NCBI RefSeq assembly: GCF_001640805.2
Contig: NC_066852.1
Coordinates: forward strand, 10,400,194 to 10,464,193
From: Lates calcarifer
Lineage: Eukaryota > Chordata > Actinopteri > Centropomidae
DNA: 64,000 bases
Direction: 5' to 3'
A model generated the notes under the pieces. The model was not told the origin of the DNA, ran no database searches, and worked only from the letters and a program-made list of their open reading frames with translations. The position numbers were made by a program, and so were the translations under genes. Position 1 is the stretch's first letter. Every line of letters begins with the position of its first letter. Below, in pieces: positions 27,901 to 38,300 of this stretch.

Positions 27901-29339
27901 AATAGGGTTCTGTCTGAAAGCGTTTCTTTAGAGACAAACTTCAAAGTTTCTCCCGCGGGGACAGAACTGTACCATTTTTAGACTCTGTTGTTTGATAAGT
28001 TAAGGGATTGACTTGTGCATTGAGAATATGTGTTTTCAACACTTTTAATAACCCACTGCGGGGCAGAATACAGGTCAGTGTGACTAAAAATATTTACAAA
28101 CATTAGCAATGCAAACATTTTACCGCCCCGTGTTTAGCTGTCATATATTGTAAGTCATCGTATTAGAAGTGCATTCAGGCAGACTGAAGAGAATATCTTC
28201 AGTCCAGTGAATCAAAATATGAACAAAGGTAGTGTGGTGGCAGTATTTCCACAGGGAGTGCCATATTGCAGATGTGGTTTATTGCTGTAAATGGCATGTT
28301 TGTTTGTACATTGATGATGTCTGATTAAGATAAAACATTAAATTTCTTTTCTACATTTTGAAATTACCAGATCTAATTGCTTTTGTTGCTGCAATGATGA
28401 AAATGGATTTTAAAGCCTACTGATGAAAGCATTTAGTAACACTACTCTCTAAGCATGTATGCTATGTATGTATACTATATTTTCACAAATATCCAGTGTG
28501 ATGGAAGCAGTGTGTGGATCATCTTTCCATGTTCTGTCAAGGTATCACATATAGATTAGTATGTTCAACACAGGTCTGGCCTAGTAATTAATGTGGTTTG
28601 TTTTGATGATTTCTACATCTGACACGTCTGGCTGATTGCTTTGTACATCCCCATCATACTTCAGTGTCTGGCTCAATCCACTGCATGTGAGTCAAATACT
28701 TGTCCAGGTGATGCTTAGCCAAGTTTTTATCTTTGTTAACTCTCTCGCTGCTGCTCATCGTAGGTAAAACCTCTCAGCAATGTCGCTCAGACAGCTCTGG
28801 CTCAGCAGACCATGGTTCACAGGGCACACATAGCCTTGGCCACAAGAGGGCGCCACTGACTGGCCTCAAACCTCAGACAGACAAGGTTGGGACTCTGCCC
28901 GGAGGAAGAGACACCAACACAGACAGTAAGTTAAGTCTTTAACACTCTCAGCCATTATTTGTCAGAGAATCCTCAATTAGAGTAAATCCAGCGAGGAGGG
29001 CCTGTAACATGATGTCTCATTCGTGTCCTCTGCCAAATACCCTTGTCTACCATCCAATCAACAGCCCACACACCAGCCATGAGGTCCCTGCACAGCGTGG
29101 GCTCCCGCATGCACAGCTCGTGGGCAGCTGCAGGCTCAGACCCCTCTGAGGAGTGCATGGTGACCGTGTCGACGCTGGAGCGGCAGCATATGGCTTCCTG
29201 GAGCGGCACAACAACATCCAACAGGGCCACCCTGAGTAGGGGTTCCCACAAGAGACCTGGCACAGATCCCTCCCACAACGGGCATCCTCCCACGAACAGC
29301 ACAGAGAAAAGGGAACACTGTGAGTGGCTATCCTCATGA
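2149..29339 (+). CDS. robo2: Roundabout homolog 2 (Robo2), 3' portion, 22 coding exons
   Basis: This is the 3' part of a Robo2 axon-guidance receptor, a single-pass membrane protein that binds SLIT proteins and transmits repulsive signals in growth cones and migrating cells. The exons encode, in order, the second half of Ig3, Ig4, Ig5, three fibronectin type III domains, the membrane segment and a long cytoplasmic tail. Joined, they give 1142 residues and a stop in one continuous frame, with GT donors and AG acceptors throughout. Robo2 rather than Robo1 or Robo3 is indicated by the Ig4 stretch [19 protein letters not shown] and by the tail motif [10 protein letters not shown]. The signal peptide, Ig1, Ig2, the first half of Ig3 and the promoter lie off the left edge. 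The 3' neighbour is robo1 on the opposite strand. The C-terminal two exons do not closely resemble mammalian ROBO2 as I remember it, so the end is the least certain part. Confidence 0.93.
3602..3613 (+). CDS. robo2: robo2 12-nt micro-exon between Ig3 and Ig4
   Basis: Twelve bases lie between TGTGTCACCAG and GTAAGTAAG and insert Ala-Arg-Pro-Val in frame between Ig3 and Ig4. Skipping it also keeps the frame (Ile-Arg-Glu-Ala), so it is a clean cassette. Mammalian ROBO1 and ROBO2 have a known alternatively spliced micro-exon at this junction that is controlled by NOVA proteins and alters repulsion. About 12 YCAY tetramers (the NOVA-type site) lie in the 180 nt upstream. That the exon is used in this species is inferred. 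Confidence 0.82.
4142..4266 (+). CDS. robo2: robo2 exon: first half of Ig4
   Basis: This 125-nt exon follows ACCTCAG and ends at GTGAGG. It encodes the first half of Ig4, including [16 protein letters not shown], the B-strand cysteine in FPCET and the tryptophan in [10 protein letters not shown]. The robo1 counterpart is also 125 nt. Confidence 0.95.
5014..5185 (+). CDS. robo2: robo2 exon: second half of Ig4
   Basis: This 172-nt exon between CCCTCTAG and GTAAGG completes Ig4, with the F-strand motif [11 protein letters not shown] and the ending KAQLEVAD. Its length equals that of the robo1 counterpart. Confidence 0.95.
5186..8339. other. robo2 intron between Ig4 and Ig5
   Basis: This 3.2-kb intron contains A and T homopolymers (about 5737-5750 and 5984-5999) and a run of 15 G at 7906-7920. 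I see no exon or recognisable mobile element. The shorter introns 2286-3601, 3614-4141 and 4267-5013 also hold nothing else that I recognise. Confidence 0.6.
8340..8545 (+). CDS. robo2: robo2 exon: first half of Ig5
   Basis: This 206-nt exon runs from TACTCTTAG to GTGGGT. It encodes the Ig4-Ig5 linker ([18 protein letters not shown]) and the first half of Ig5, with the B-strand cysteine in LRCQASG and the tryptophan in VSWRKNG. Its length equals that of the robo1 exon. Confidence 0.95.
8546..10424. other. robo2 intron within Ig5, possible old dispersed repeat
   Basis: This intron separates the two halves of Ig5. The stretch of about 8630-9260 feels like a dispersed fish repeat (for example the phrase GGATAATTCTGGCTTATT), but I cannot place its ends or family. 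The remainder has T-rich runs and no exon signal. Confidence 0.4.
10425..10506 (+). CDS. robo2: robo2 exon: second half of Ig5
   Basis: This 82-nt exon follows ATTCCGTAG and ends at GTCTGC. It encodes [18 protein letters not shown] and closes Ig5 with its second conserved cysteine. It has the same length as the robo1 counterpart. Confidence 0.94.
10633..10798 (+). CDS. robo2: robo2 exon: start of fibronectin III domain 1
   Basis: This 166-nt exon follows TTTTGTCAG and ends at GTATGT. It encodes the first half of FN3-1, including [17 protein letters not shown] and the B-strand tryptophan in SLSWEPG. It ends inside a glycine codon that is completed by the next exon (FG/QSVSNSW). Confidence 0.93.
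11153..11319 (+). CDS. robo2: robo2 exon: second half of fibronectin III domain 1
   Basis: This 167-nt exon follows CTCTACAG and ends at GTACAG. It encodes [19 protein letters not shown] and the [20 protein letters not shown] stretch typical of Robo FN3-1. It equals the robo1 exon in length. Confidence 0.95.
11405..11526 (+). CDS. robo2: robo2 exon: FN1-FN2 linker and first strands of FN2
   Basis: This 122-nt exon lies between TCTCCCAG and GTGAGT. It encodes the Robo-typical linker [17 protein letters not shown] and the first strands of FN3-2, ending at the tryptophan in VQVTWT. The robo1 exon is also 122 nt. Confidence 0.95.
12783..12820. repeat. (AG)n microsatellite in a robo2 intron
   Basis: This is an AG dinucleotide repeat with one C interruption at 12794. 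The pure part spans 12795-12818. It is complementary to the TC tract about 460 bases downstream in the same intron. Confidence 0.95.
13270..13352. repeat. Pyrimidine-only tract, mostly (TC)n, at the robo2 FN2 exon acceptor
   Basis: This is an 83-base pyrimidine-only run, largely a pure TC dinucleotide repeat, which continues with two interruptions to the TCAG acceptor at 13371-13374. It serves as the polypyrimidine tract of the next exon. Confidence 0.95.
13375..13606 (+). CDS. robo2: robo2 exon: main part of fibronectin III domain 2
   Basis: This 232-nt exon follows CTCTCAG and ends at GTAAGC. It encodes [15 protein letters not shown] and [17 protein letters not shown], both strongly Robo-like. 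Its polypyrimidine tract is an expanded CT microsatellite, so splicing here may be sensitive to repeat length. Confidence 0.95.
13607..18331. other. Large robo2 intron between FN2 and FN3
   Basis: This 4.7-kb intron is the largest in the window. It holds A/T homopolymers (about 14612-14634, 16286-16301, 17030-17043) and one 177-codon open frame on the + strand (17234-17767) with no recognisable domain. I found no exon signals. Confidence 0.6.
18332..18456 (+). CDS. robo2: robo2 exon: first half of fibronectin III domain 3
   Basis: This 125-nt exon follows ACGCATCAG and ends at GTAGAA. It encodes [19 protein letters not shown] and [20 protein letters not shown], the start of FN3-3. It is one codon longer than the robo1 counterpart. 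Confidence 0.95.
18570..18741 (+). CDS. robo2: robo2 exon: second half of fibronectin III domain 3
   Basis: This 172-nt exon follows CTTTGTCAG and ends at GTAATC. It encodes [17 protein letters not shown] and [18 protein letters not shown]. It equals the robo1 exon in length. Confidence 0.95.
19874..20050 (+). CDS. robo2: robo2 exon: juxtamembrane and transmembrane segment
   Basis: This 177-nt exon follows TGCCCCCAG and ends at GTAAAA. It encodes the outer juxtamembrane region ([10 protein letters not shown]), one hydrophobic membrane helix ([18 protein letters not shown]) and the basic stop-transfer stretch [13 protein letters not shown]. This places the rest of the protein in the cytoplasm. 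Confidence 0.95.
21005..21031 (+). CDS. robo2: robo2 27-nt micro-exon (VQSFTFTRA)
   Basis: This small exon lies between AAATTACAG and GTATGT and inserts VQSFTFTRA in frame just inside the membrane. The robo1 gene in this window has a 27-nt exon at the same place (VPSFTFTPT). Skipping it keeps the frame, so it can be alternatively used. Confidence 0.85.
21203..21242 (+). CDS. robo2: robo2 40-nt exon, proximal cytoplasmic tail
   Basis: This 40-nt exon follows CTCCACAAG and ends at GTGAGA. It encodes [13 protein letters not shown], like VTFQRGDGG in mammalian ROBO2. The robo1 counterpart is also 40 nt (VAYQRGESV). A short imperfect tandem repeat containing TTTCCCACTGACG follows in the intron at about 21268-21317. 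Confidence 0.9.
22807..22934 (+). CDS. robo2: robo2 exon, cytoplasmic tail (RPGLL...WLADSWP)
   Basis: This 128-nt exon follows TTCTCGCAG and ends at GTAAGA. It encodes [20 protein letters not shown] and NNFGRG, matching the ROBO2 tail just before the tyrosine motifs. Confidence 0.93.
23580..23852 (+). CDS. robo2: robo2 exon carrying the CC0 and CC1 tyrosine motifs
   Basis: This 273-nt exon follows TTGTCTCAG and ends at GTATGA. It encodes [14 protein letters not shown], which I take as the CC0-like tyrosine site, and [10 protein letters not shown], the CC1 motif. These tyrosines are known targets of Abl-type kinase regulation in the Robo family. The stretch [13 protein letters not shown] also matches ROBO2. 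Confidence 0.94.
24628..24790 (+). CDS. robo2: robo2 exon carrying the CC2 proline motif
   Basis: This 163-nt exon follows ACCCTCAG and ends at GTAAGA. It encodes a lysine-rich segment ([10 protein letters not shown]) and then [18 protein letters not shown], which holds the LPPPP core of CC2, the Ena/VASP-binding motif of Robo receptors. A GT microsatellite lies in the next intron. Confidence 0.93.
24912..24944. repeat. (GT)n microsatellite in a robo2 intron
   Basis: An uninterrupted GT repeat of about 33 bases, some 120 bases after the donor of the exon that carries the CC2 motif. Confidence 0.95.
25138..25395 (+). CDS. robo2: robo2 exon, distal tail (YDSNSW...[11 protein letters not shown])
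   Basis: This 258-nt exon follows CACACCAG and ends at GTAAGT. It encodes [24 protein letters not shown], a serine-rich stretch and [19 protein letters not shown]. The last stretch is diagnostic of Robo2, because mammalian ROBO1 differs at this position. Confidence 0.94.
25469..25622 (+). repeat. Partial dispersed teleost-type repeat
   Basis: After a run of about 15 A, the sequence starts GTCAAGTCAATTTTATTTA and ends near GAGGAAAAACTCC. I recognise both phrases from an interspersed repeat common in fish genomes. The inside is diverged and shortened. The family name and exact ends cannot be given from sequence alone. Confidence 0.6.
26334..26542 (+). CDS. robo2: robo2 exon, acidic distal tail
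   Basis: This 209-nt exon follows ATTAATTAG and ends at GTATGT. It encodes [19 protein letters not shown], then an acidic run ([10 protein letters not shown]) and [10 protein letters not shown]. The order corresponds to VPPLGYMSGALISDL, an acidic run and SSMDNLDSS in mammalian ROBO2. The acidic run comes from a GAG/GAA-rich tract that may vary in length. Confidence 0.9.
26543..28763. other. robo2 intron before the last two exons
   Basis: This 2.2-kb intron has a (TA)n microsatellite at 26961-26982 and no recognisable exon. Mammalian ROBO2 has extra tail sequence (SQRPRPTSPFSTDSN) at this place; I looked for it here and did not find it. Confidence 0.55.
26961..26982. repeat. (TA)n microsatellite
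   Basis: About 11 TA units in the robo2 intron before the last two coding exons. Confidence 0.9.
28764..28925 (+). CDS. robo2: robo2 exon, serine-rich distal tail
   Basis: This 162-nt exon follows CTCATCGTAG and ends at GTAAGT. It encodes [20 protein letters not shown] and [14 protein letters not shown], in frame with both neighbours. It does not align clearly with the mammalian ROBO2 tail from memory; the call rests on frame, splice sites and position. Confidence 0.72.
29065..29339 (+). CDS. robo2: robo2 terminal coding exon and stop codon
   Basis: This exon follows ATCAACAG and continues in frame through [19 protein letters not shown] and [18 protein letters not shown] to a TGA at 29337-29339. 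A donor-like GTGAGT at 29320 lies just before the stop, so a spliced alternative end is possible. I saw no convincing further exon downstream. Confidence 0.7.
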
Positions 29340-32300
29340 GGAGGCACATTACACATAATGGATGCAACCTGATGCAAGCGAGTATCTGTGGAGAGCAATA
29401 ACATGCAGATTTTACAGAAACTTAATTTACATTCATTCCATAGTTTTATTTTCTTATACCCTGACTGAGGAGCTACAACAAAGAAACCATGTTGCTATAA
29501 TTATAGACAATATGTTAAAGCTCAATTAAGATTTCAACTTTTTTTCATTTCGAAAACAGCATACAGAGTGGAACTTCACTTGCATGTAATTTGGGGCTGT
29601 CACTTTCTTTGTAAAGAGAGATCAGACAAATCAGATTTGCCTCTTGTAGTCAGTTGCGACGGCACCACACTATTATTTTGTGTATATCTGAATCGAGATA
29701 AAAGCAAAGTAATGACAGGACATGAAAATGAAAGGCCAGTCAAAATTGTAGATGTTTAAAAACAAAACAAGGAAAAAGTTCCATCGTCTCTTTTAATAAG
29801 GGGTCATAGAGTGAGAAATTAGTGTGAATGGAAGCATTGGGAACACTGCACAAGCCTCCTACAACTTTCCAGATCAATATGATTTTTATATGAAGCATTT
29901 CAAAAGCTTGTTTATGAGTCCAACCAAAAATAAACAAACCTTCACCTGGAATGGCTATTATGGCTAACTGCATGGGGTTACCTAACGACCCTGAAATAAA
30001 CCAGAATGTTCCTTTAATTAATGGCAGAGTAACAGTGACAGCTCAGAAACAACAAACACATTGCAGCTACAGTATACAGTATGTAGCTACCATCACTAAC
30101 ACAGTTTTGGTGTATGGATCGAATAAAGTCTTCCAGCTTGAATCCAAGCTAGGATACATCCTAGGAGGGTAAAATGAAGATGCAGATACTGAGAGTGAAG
30201 TATTCAGTTTCACCCAGATTTTACAACATTGTTCCTCTTGCTGTGTGTGCCTGCCTCTCTTTCAGAGTATTTGTGAAACATCGTTCCCTGCAGTTGCTCC
30301 CTGTCCCAGGACACCTTGTTTATAAGCGCTATGAGATTTTCTCTCTGCGAGTGACACAGAATGATGCCGGGAAGATGGAGCGGAGACAGAGCGAAGACAA
30401 AGAAACGGAGTGCGCGATAAAATGCAGAGCTGTAAATGTCATGTACAGACACAGACACCAGTCTCACAGTGTTATTTTCACCCCCACCCCCACCCCTCCA
30501 AAAGAGTAAACAGTATGTTAAGTGTCCGCTTCTATTTTCTGTCACATGGTGTACAACAGTTCACACAGTGGAGATGAGGAAGAAAAATCACAACGAAAAT
30601 GACTAATCAAAATGAAAAAGGACTTGCATAATTTGTAAATATGTTTTTTAATGTTTTTTCTCTTTCTTTTGCTTTGCTATGCAAGCCAAACCTAATGTTG
30701 TCTCTTTTGTGTTTTATTACTGTGAATCATTTTCATTAATGCTCAAACTGTTAGCTTATTTTGATGAAGCTACTGTATTGTTGTACTTTGCACAGAGCGT
30801 TTTGGTGAAAATAAGCACAAAACCCATTGTCAGCTGAGCTGAGGAGAAGAATCATAATGGCAAAGAGGGATGTCTATGTTAAGCAGAACCTAAACAGACG
30901 ATATATACTTGGCTATGCTGTAATTGTTTTGAGAAATACTCATATATTGAGAGTTACAGGGGGGAAAAAAAACACAGGTAAATACTTGGAGATGATATGC
31001 CAAAATAACTAACTGTGTTTCATACTTCTTTCTGGTAGTCCTATTATAAGTTATACTAACAACGATTTTTAACAAATGATTACCAGAACATTTTTTATGG
31101 TAACAAAACAACACGTCAGTTGCGATATCCAAAGCAAAGGCATAGGAAAATACATATGTGTCACTTCTCTGCCATCCCCAAAAAGAGTATGTTAATAATA
31201 TATATATTTGTTTCCTTTCCAATTACACACAGTGGCATGGTGATAGTGCAATATTCAAAGGACAATATGACAGTAAAGGGAAATAGGAAGATGAAAGTGA
31301 GTTGTTGGAAGCCACAGGCCATGCATTAAGTTAGTGGAGCAGAGATAGATGCATTAAAATGTCACCTGAAGACAAATAAGATGTAAGATTTAATGACAGC
31401 TATATGTGATGTTTAAGATCAAATGAATTATACTAGATTTGTTGTTATGTACTACACTGGATTTACACTATCATCTTGCAAAGATCTATAGACTTGAAGG
31501 ACTGCCAAATTTTAAAGAAGCAACGTTTTGAAGTATAGCCAATTAGCATTTTCTGCCAATGAGATTCACGATGCAATGTCTTTACACTTGTTTGGATGGT
31601 TTTGTTCTGATCATTGTTCTAGGAATGGCTCTCCCTTTTGAAGGATCTTTACCTGCCAGATTGGTTTGCCCTCAGGAATACACAGCTGCTACAGTAGGGC
31701 CGTTTTTCAATCCTTTGATGCAAAATAAAATGTGTATGTGAAAATGAACCAGATTTCTCCTCCCAGTGCCTATCAGTCCGACACACTGTTATCATTTTCC
31801 CTACAGAGTCCATTGAGGAATTTTGAATTTTCTGACACAGATTTTTTTTTTTAGATTGGACAGTGATTAAAAATACAGTGTGGGTTTTAACTTGCATTTA
31901 TTCACAGCAAATTACAAATGATTCCAGCTATGAAAATAAAGGAGTTAAAAAACAGAATGTTTCTCTATGCATGGTAAGGAAACAAATACACAGTTACCTG
32001 TACCTAAATCTTTCTTCTCTTCAGATCATCCTGGGAGTTATAAATCAGTGCCATCTGACATATGTTGGCCTTAGGCAACCTGAGCATTAATTAGAAAATC
32101 TGGCTCTCACAGGTGCTTGAAGTTAAATGGTTATTTTGCTGGGTTGTTCTGACTCTATTGATCTAGTGAGATACCAATCCTGGAAGACAGCCCATGAAAT
32201 CCTTTAAATACAAATAACAATCCATATGGCTTACAGTGTCTCTGCTTTAGTTGCATTTAATAGATGCTTCCTCACTGTCAGATTGTAAAGGTCATGCTTT

Positions 32301-35300
32301 GAATTTCATGTTGCACAACCTTCACGTACATGTGGGAATGGTGGATATTGTGGTGTCTTTAAAAAACAAACAGATTTTGTCTTTATCATAGCTTGAACTT
32401 TGTCTGGCATGGATTCAGAGTTTCGGATTCAGTGTTATGGTGTCACCGTTATCTCTGGAGCACATGACAGCTCCGTGGAGATAACTTCACTGTTGCTAGG
32501 GCAGACCTGGACAGTTCTGGGGAGGGTGGCTGTAGGTGATGAGAGCAATAGGTACTGTGCACTGTGTGGGACAGCCTGTCAATATTTGTATCTGGAGACA
32601 GATAGACAGGGATTAGGATTGTCTGCAGATGTTGTGCAGACAAGGAGCACAATGTGCAATCCACCATGTAAGCTTTAAATCCAACCAGTTGGGTTTCCAG
32701 AATTGCTACGAGGACAGAAAAATTGGTAGTGTGTAGTCAATTCTATAGTCACTTTGACACAGTTTGACTGCACTACAACAGGGACGCCGCCCCCACACAC
32801 AATCTCACCACCAAGTCTTGTACAGGGTCCTAATTTACTCAGCTTGTAGTACAAGTGAATTTAATGGAAGGGCAGAAACACATTGCAGAGCCCACAGAGC
32901 CCAATTACAGTGCTCTACCTGCATTCACAGAGCTACAGCTCAGTCTTATAAAGATGGAGCTTAATAAACTGGTCTTGGATCAGTGTGGTAACTTCATGGG
33001 GTATTGTGGTTTTGGTTAGATGAAAAATCAGTTTACTGTAACACATTTATTGCTGTAATACTTTTTTCAGCCCTCAAGAGAACAATTTGGCCTCAAACCG
33101 CTTCACTTCTTTGGACATCGCTACAAGCAACTGGAAAATATTTGCAATACGGGCCATTTTTCTGCAGAAAGCACTAGTTGTAATGACAAGCACATGGGGA
33201 CCATATTTATTCAGTAAGTAATGTTTCGATTCCTGTTTAACAAAAAATTTAAATTAACGCCACACATTATGAGCATCAAGTTTATGATGGTGTGAGTGCA
33301 AACAGACGGCTATGTTTCATTTTCTTCATTATTTGTCAGTAATCAACAGGTTAAAATTGGAAGATGTTAATATTTAAGAGTGTTCTCTGCAGCCTGGACT
33401 GTATGATAGTGCTTAAGAGTGTAGTTTGTGTGTGTCTGTGTGTTTGTGTGTGTCAGATTTTCAGACTTGATGTAAAATTCATGCCGGAGGACCTGGGGTG
33501 AACCGGCTCAGGAGGAGGAGCGCCGCTCTGCAGCTGACCGGAAACCTTTTACCTCTGCATAAGTGGAGCGAAAAGACAGTTTCACCTTTGAGGATGTTTT
33601 CGGAGCTTGCCAGGTTGAGTATTCTACTATAATCCATAATTATAATAAAGGATAAAATAAATCTGATGGCAAACAAATATCTATGACAAATAACACATTA
33701 ACTAAATCACATAATACATTCACAAAAAATGTGAATATCCTCTTTAAACTCAATGTTTTGTCATTGTCCAATAACCAGATGCCAATACTAATAAAAGTAA
33801 GTAATTAATTTGAACAAAATCATCCAGTGTGCCCTGGAAGAGGGGCTCTCTGGATGCAAAAAATATATAGAAATAAAATAATACTTTGTGGGTAAATCAC
33901 CCTCTTATCTAAGAAAACATGAATTAAAATTAGTAATAATGTCTGGCTGTGGTTTACATGAACAAAATCATCTTCACACAAATCAGGGAGTTGACATATT
34001 TATTCAAGACAACATTTACATACAGGATATTCATATCTGTAGTGCCTCCACCCCAGTGCAGAGCCAATTTTAGACACACAAAATGTCAGAGTAATACATT
34101 TTCAAAGGAACTGTAGACAGTGTGATTAGGGAGACTGTAAAACTCCACTGTATATTTTGAAACATGACCAAAATAATGAATTGCAAAGTATGTTGCTACA
34201 TTTTACAGTATGAGATGCAGGCAAGAGACAAAACTGCATTAATTATACTGTGTTTTGTTTAGCCTTTTGGTGCTGTACATAACAACCAGGTCTTATAATC
34301 AGTATACAGTAAGCTATATGAACTGAATAGAACCATTCGCTCTCTTTTTTCTGTCTTGTTTTTAGATCTTGTTATCGCGTGAGCTGCATCATTTCATGAA
34401 ATTTTCCCAACATGTGGTGGACAACCTTTTCAGTATGATTATGTGTAACCTTGCCTTGAAAGGCTGATTTGTGACTCATGACATTTGGCTAATTGCAACA
34501 TTCAAATGGGGTAGTGGTTTGCATGCTCCCCACCTGAGACCACAGGTCCCGCTCTGTGGCTCAGCTACCCTGAGGGTAAACTAAAGGCCAGTGGTCCCCT
34601 GGCCTTTATCTCCCTGCGTGACCAATTTATTTTCATCTTTTTTCACCCCCAGTGGTTCATCTGCTTCCTTTATGTTGTCACCTGGCATTGTACGACCGGC
34701 GTAAAGCAGCGAGGCCTCTCATGGAAGTCTCTTATAGACAGCATTTACGTAAATACAGAAAGGTATTTGCTGTAGGTGAATTGTAGATCTGAACACAGTC
34801 TCCAGGTTTCAGCTGAGACAAATGCTACTGCTTAATCCTGGAAGCAAAACCAGCTGTTTTTACTGAAAACTTCCCCTAGAGAGTCCATTTACAGTTTAGC
34901 CTCTCTGGCTATAACAGCCTGTCTCTGCACTATTCTCTGCCCAAATAGTTTTCAGCATTTTTGACTTACCCTTTGTCTGCTGATATTATCATGGGAATCT
35001 CACTGAGCTAATACAAGATCCTTCAAGCCAGTCAGAGAACAATCCCAAGCTGCATTTCTTTCCAGTTGTTAGGTCACAAAAAATGCCTCAAATTGAATTT
35101 TATTTCAGATTAATCTGAGACAGGAAGAGTATCCAGCCAGCCATATTTTTTTACCCCACTTTAAAGATGTGTTTTGCTTATTGTTTGACCTTCAGTGAGC
35201 AGAATGATGCACGATATGTGTTTAAGTTTGACACCAGGAGGCTGTTTGCACATTCACTCATTTGCTGAAGTTTCTTTGTGCTAACTTTAAATCTGAGTTT

Positions 35301-38300
35301 AATATATATATACAAGTATGAGTGGGATTTTGTTACATCACAACTGTATGTCGAAGCTGATCATAGTCCAAAATATACAACATATACAAGTATACAGATA
35401 CATTTTTAAATGAGCTAACCAAACTTTTTATTGAAAATCATGTCAGTCACAAATTCTTATTAAAAGCAGATTATTTTTACATGTTTTAAAACATGGAGGG
35501 TATCTTTACAGGTAGTAAAGATCCTTCTTCTGATGCCGAACAAAGCCATGGCATCATCCTCTTTGCTTTGAGCGCACCTTTTGACTTCTTCACATTCTTT
35601 TCTCATCTTGGCATCACAGGGCGCATCCTCCCCCTGGTTCGCAGTCAACTTTTATAGTGACAGGGAGTGATATATTTTCCATAAACAAATTTGAATTTAC
35701 CATTGCTGCAGCGAGCTCCACCTCAGCACCAGATTCATTATCTGTGACACCTCCTAATTCCTCACCAACTGCCTGCTTTAAGAGAGAGTAATCTTCTTCA
35801 AACACAACTGCAGTAAATTTGAAATCATAAATTTTGCACCCCAATTACTCCCGCCCACCTCCCCTCCCTGTCTCCACTCATAACTTCTCGCTCAACACTT
35901 GTGTCACCTCTTCCCCTAGAAGTCCCCATCCTTGGTCCCCTCTTTGCCTCCAAGGATGTCAATGAGACAGGAAAACACATCCTCTCAGAGCTGAGACCTG
36001 CTGCCTATCTCTGACACCACCTGTTTAATTCACTGCCGCGAAGCCAATCAATGTCTCCATCACCTCCAGACTTCTTTCTTGCAACATTGCCTTCTGCACC
36101 TCCTCAATAAACCTCATTATGTTGAAATCCTGTTGCCTGGATGATTGCATGTACATGTTCAAAGGGCCACAGAGTGCCAGTTCTTCTTCCACAACAAATG
36201 CAGAATAATATTTTGGATTATATTGAGATTCGACATTTGGTGTGTGATAATGGGAGAAAATCTAACACCCAGATTGCACATGGTGTTCAGCTATCAGGTC
36301 AGAGGAGACATTTTCATTCTCAGCACAGCACTCAGCCATACTGTCTCTATAGATCTGTTCCCTTATAAAGAGTTATTCAGGGTTGACAGCCATCAGTTTC
36401 GCCTTTTCTGTCAGCCTCTCTGCAATTCCACCACATTTGCCCTAGCTGTCATGGCCGGCTCTTTGTCAACAGATTGCAGAGAATCTGCTGGATAAACACA
36501 GCAAAATTGAAAATGAAACTTGGCAGCTCACACACATGCAGGCACAAGCGCACACACGTGCACGCACAGTATCTTAGAAACCGAGGAAAACACTTGTGAA
36601 TAACCTACTGTAGACAGTTGTCCTTGAAAGAGGAAAAAAGAGAGGAATAGATGGGGATGAAGGCAGCCATTCATGGTGCTGAGAAGTGAAGAAAATATCA
36701 CGCGACTGCATCTTATTCAGAATTCTGTTTGGTTGCAATCAAGTTATTGGAATAATTCATGAAGAGGCTGATTGCATGAATGACTCTGTAAACATGATGA
36801 AAAAATCATTAAATATAGCAAGTTTCCATTTAAATATTGCCCATGCACGCTCCAGTTTTTCTCCATTTTTTTTCCTAATCATCACCTCAAAGGCAACAAT
36901 GGAGAGGTTGATTTTTTTTTTTTTTTTCATACATAGAGTATTAGTTCCTCAGGTCAGTGAAGCTGATTGAAGTGGACATTACCTTCCACAGTTTGAGTTA
37001 AAATTACCCACCTACAATTTAGTCACATCAGTCAAGCTTGAAGTGATAATTGGACGAAAAAGGTAGATCACAGTGTCATAGCTGTTGACAGCTGTGTTAC
37101 TGTAAAGGAGGTCAGCCTTTTTGCACATGTGGGACTCAAACAAGATGGTCTCACAGGTTTTATTGAAAGTAGCCTCTGTGCCTCTTACCTATTGTGTTGT
37201 AAATGGGCAAACCTCAGAAAGACAGCAGTTATGTAGATAACAAGATGTCAGTAATTTCATGTGAGAATTATACATATTTTTTTGTCCTCACAGAAAACAT
37301 CATACATGTTGTACATAATGAGGTTGCTTGTCTCACTCAGACAAGACACTCACAAAGCAAACTGGTAAATGATCTTTTTGCTACATATTAAAAAAAAAGA
37401 CATTACTTAAAACAATATCCTGTGGGGTTTTACAGCTTCATTCATTTGTTACTGAGTCATCTGACTGACTAAAGTATATTTTGCACAAAAGCAATCTGAG
37501 CTATTTTTTGCACTGTTCTTTGCACTTCACCTAGTGTTACAAAGTTAATGAGCAAGTGACATACTCAATGTGTTTGTTGTGGTTTTAGTGAGTTCATGGG
37601 TAGGCTTGTATATGTACATAAACTAATGTGATGTTGGTGATTCTGGGTTAAGAAGAGCTGAGAGGCACTAGTCATAGTTCTTCACACGTTCTTTTCCCAC
37701 AAAAGTTTTCCGTGTTCTGCCCTTTCTGTTCACGTCAGAGAGCGGTAGGCATAAGGACAAAACTGTCACTTCACTGAGAAGTACCATCTTTCTTGCAAGG
37801 TGAAGAGACTATCCTTCTACCTTTGATCCTCTTCTGCTTGGCAGTATGTGTTCTGAAAGCTAAATGTAATAGAGTTGGAAAACAGCCAAGCAGGGAGTTT
37901 AATTGTTTCTCAGGTTGAGTGGCGCTTTGAAAGACTTTAATTATTAGGATTATTGTGGTCCTGCACTGGTCACTCAACCTTCAGAAATGGACAATAAATC
38001 TTGAGATTGTGATCTTGAGTGGATAGGTAAGCCTGCCACCACTGTTTATTTATTTATTTATTTATTTTTTCCACTTAGAGGCATAAGTGAGTTGCAATGA
38101 CGACTTTTGTTGATAATGCAAATTTGTTGGCCAATATTTCTACTCCTTTTAGCTCTGTTTTTGGTCTCCACCAACTCCTGGGGAAAATATCTTAAGCTGC
38201 TGAATGCTGTTACCCCTTTTCCATCAACATAGAACGTTCTGTTCCACTTATGGCACATAATTTTGAACTACTTGGGGAATTTCTGCCAAATGAATTGGTC

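Noticed and set aside
30266..30280. Possible extra robo2 terminal exon after a TTTCAG acceptor
   Set aside because: Joined to the 29319 donor it gives an immediate stop and shows no similarity to a Robo tail.
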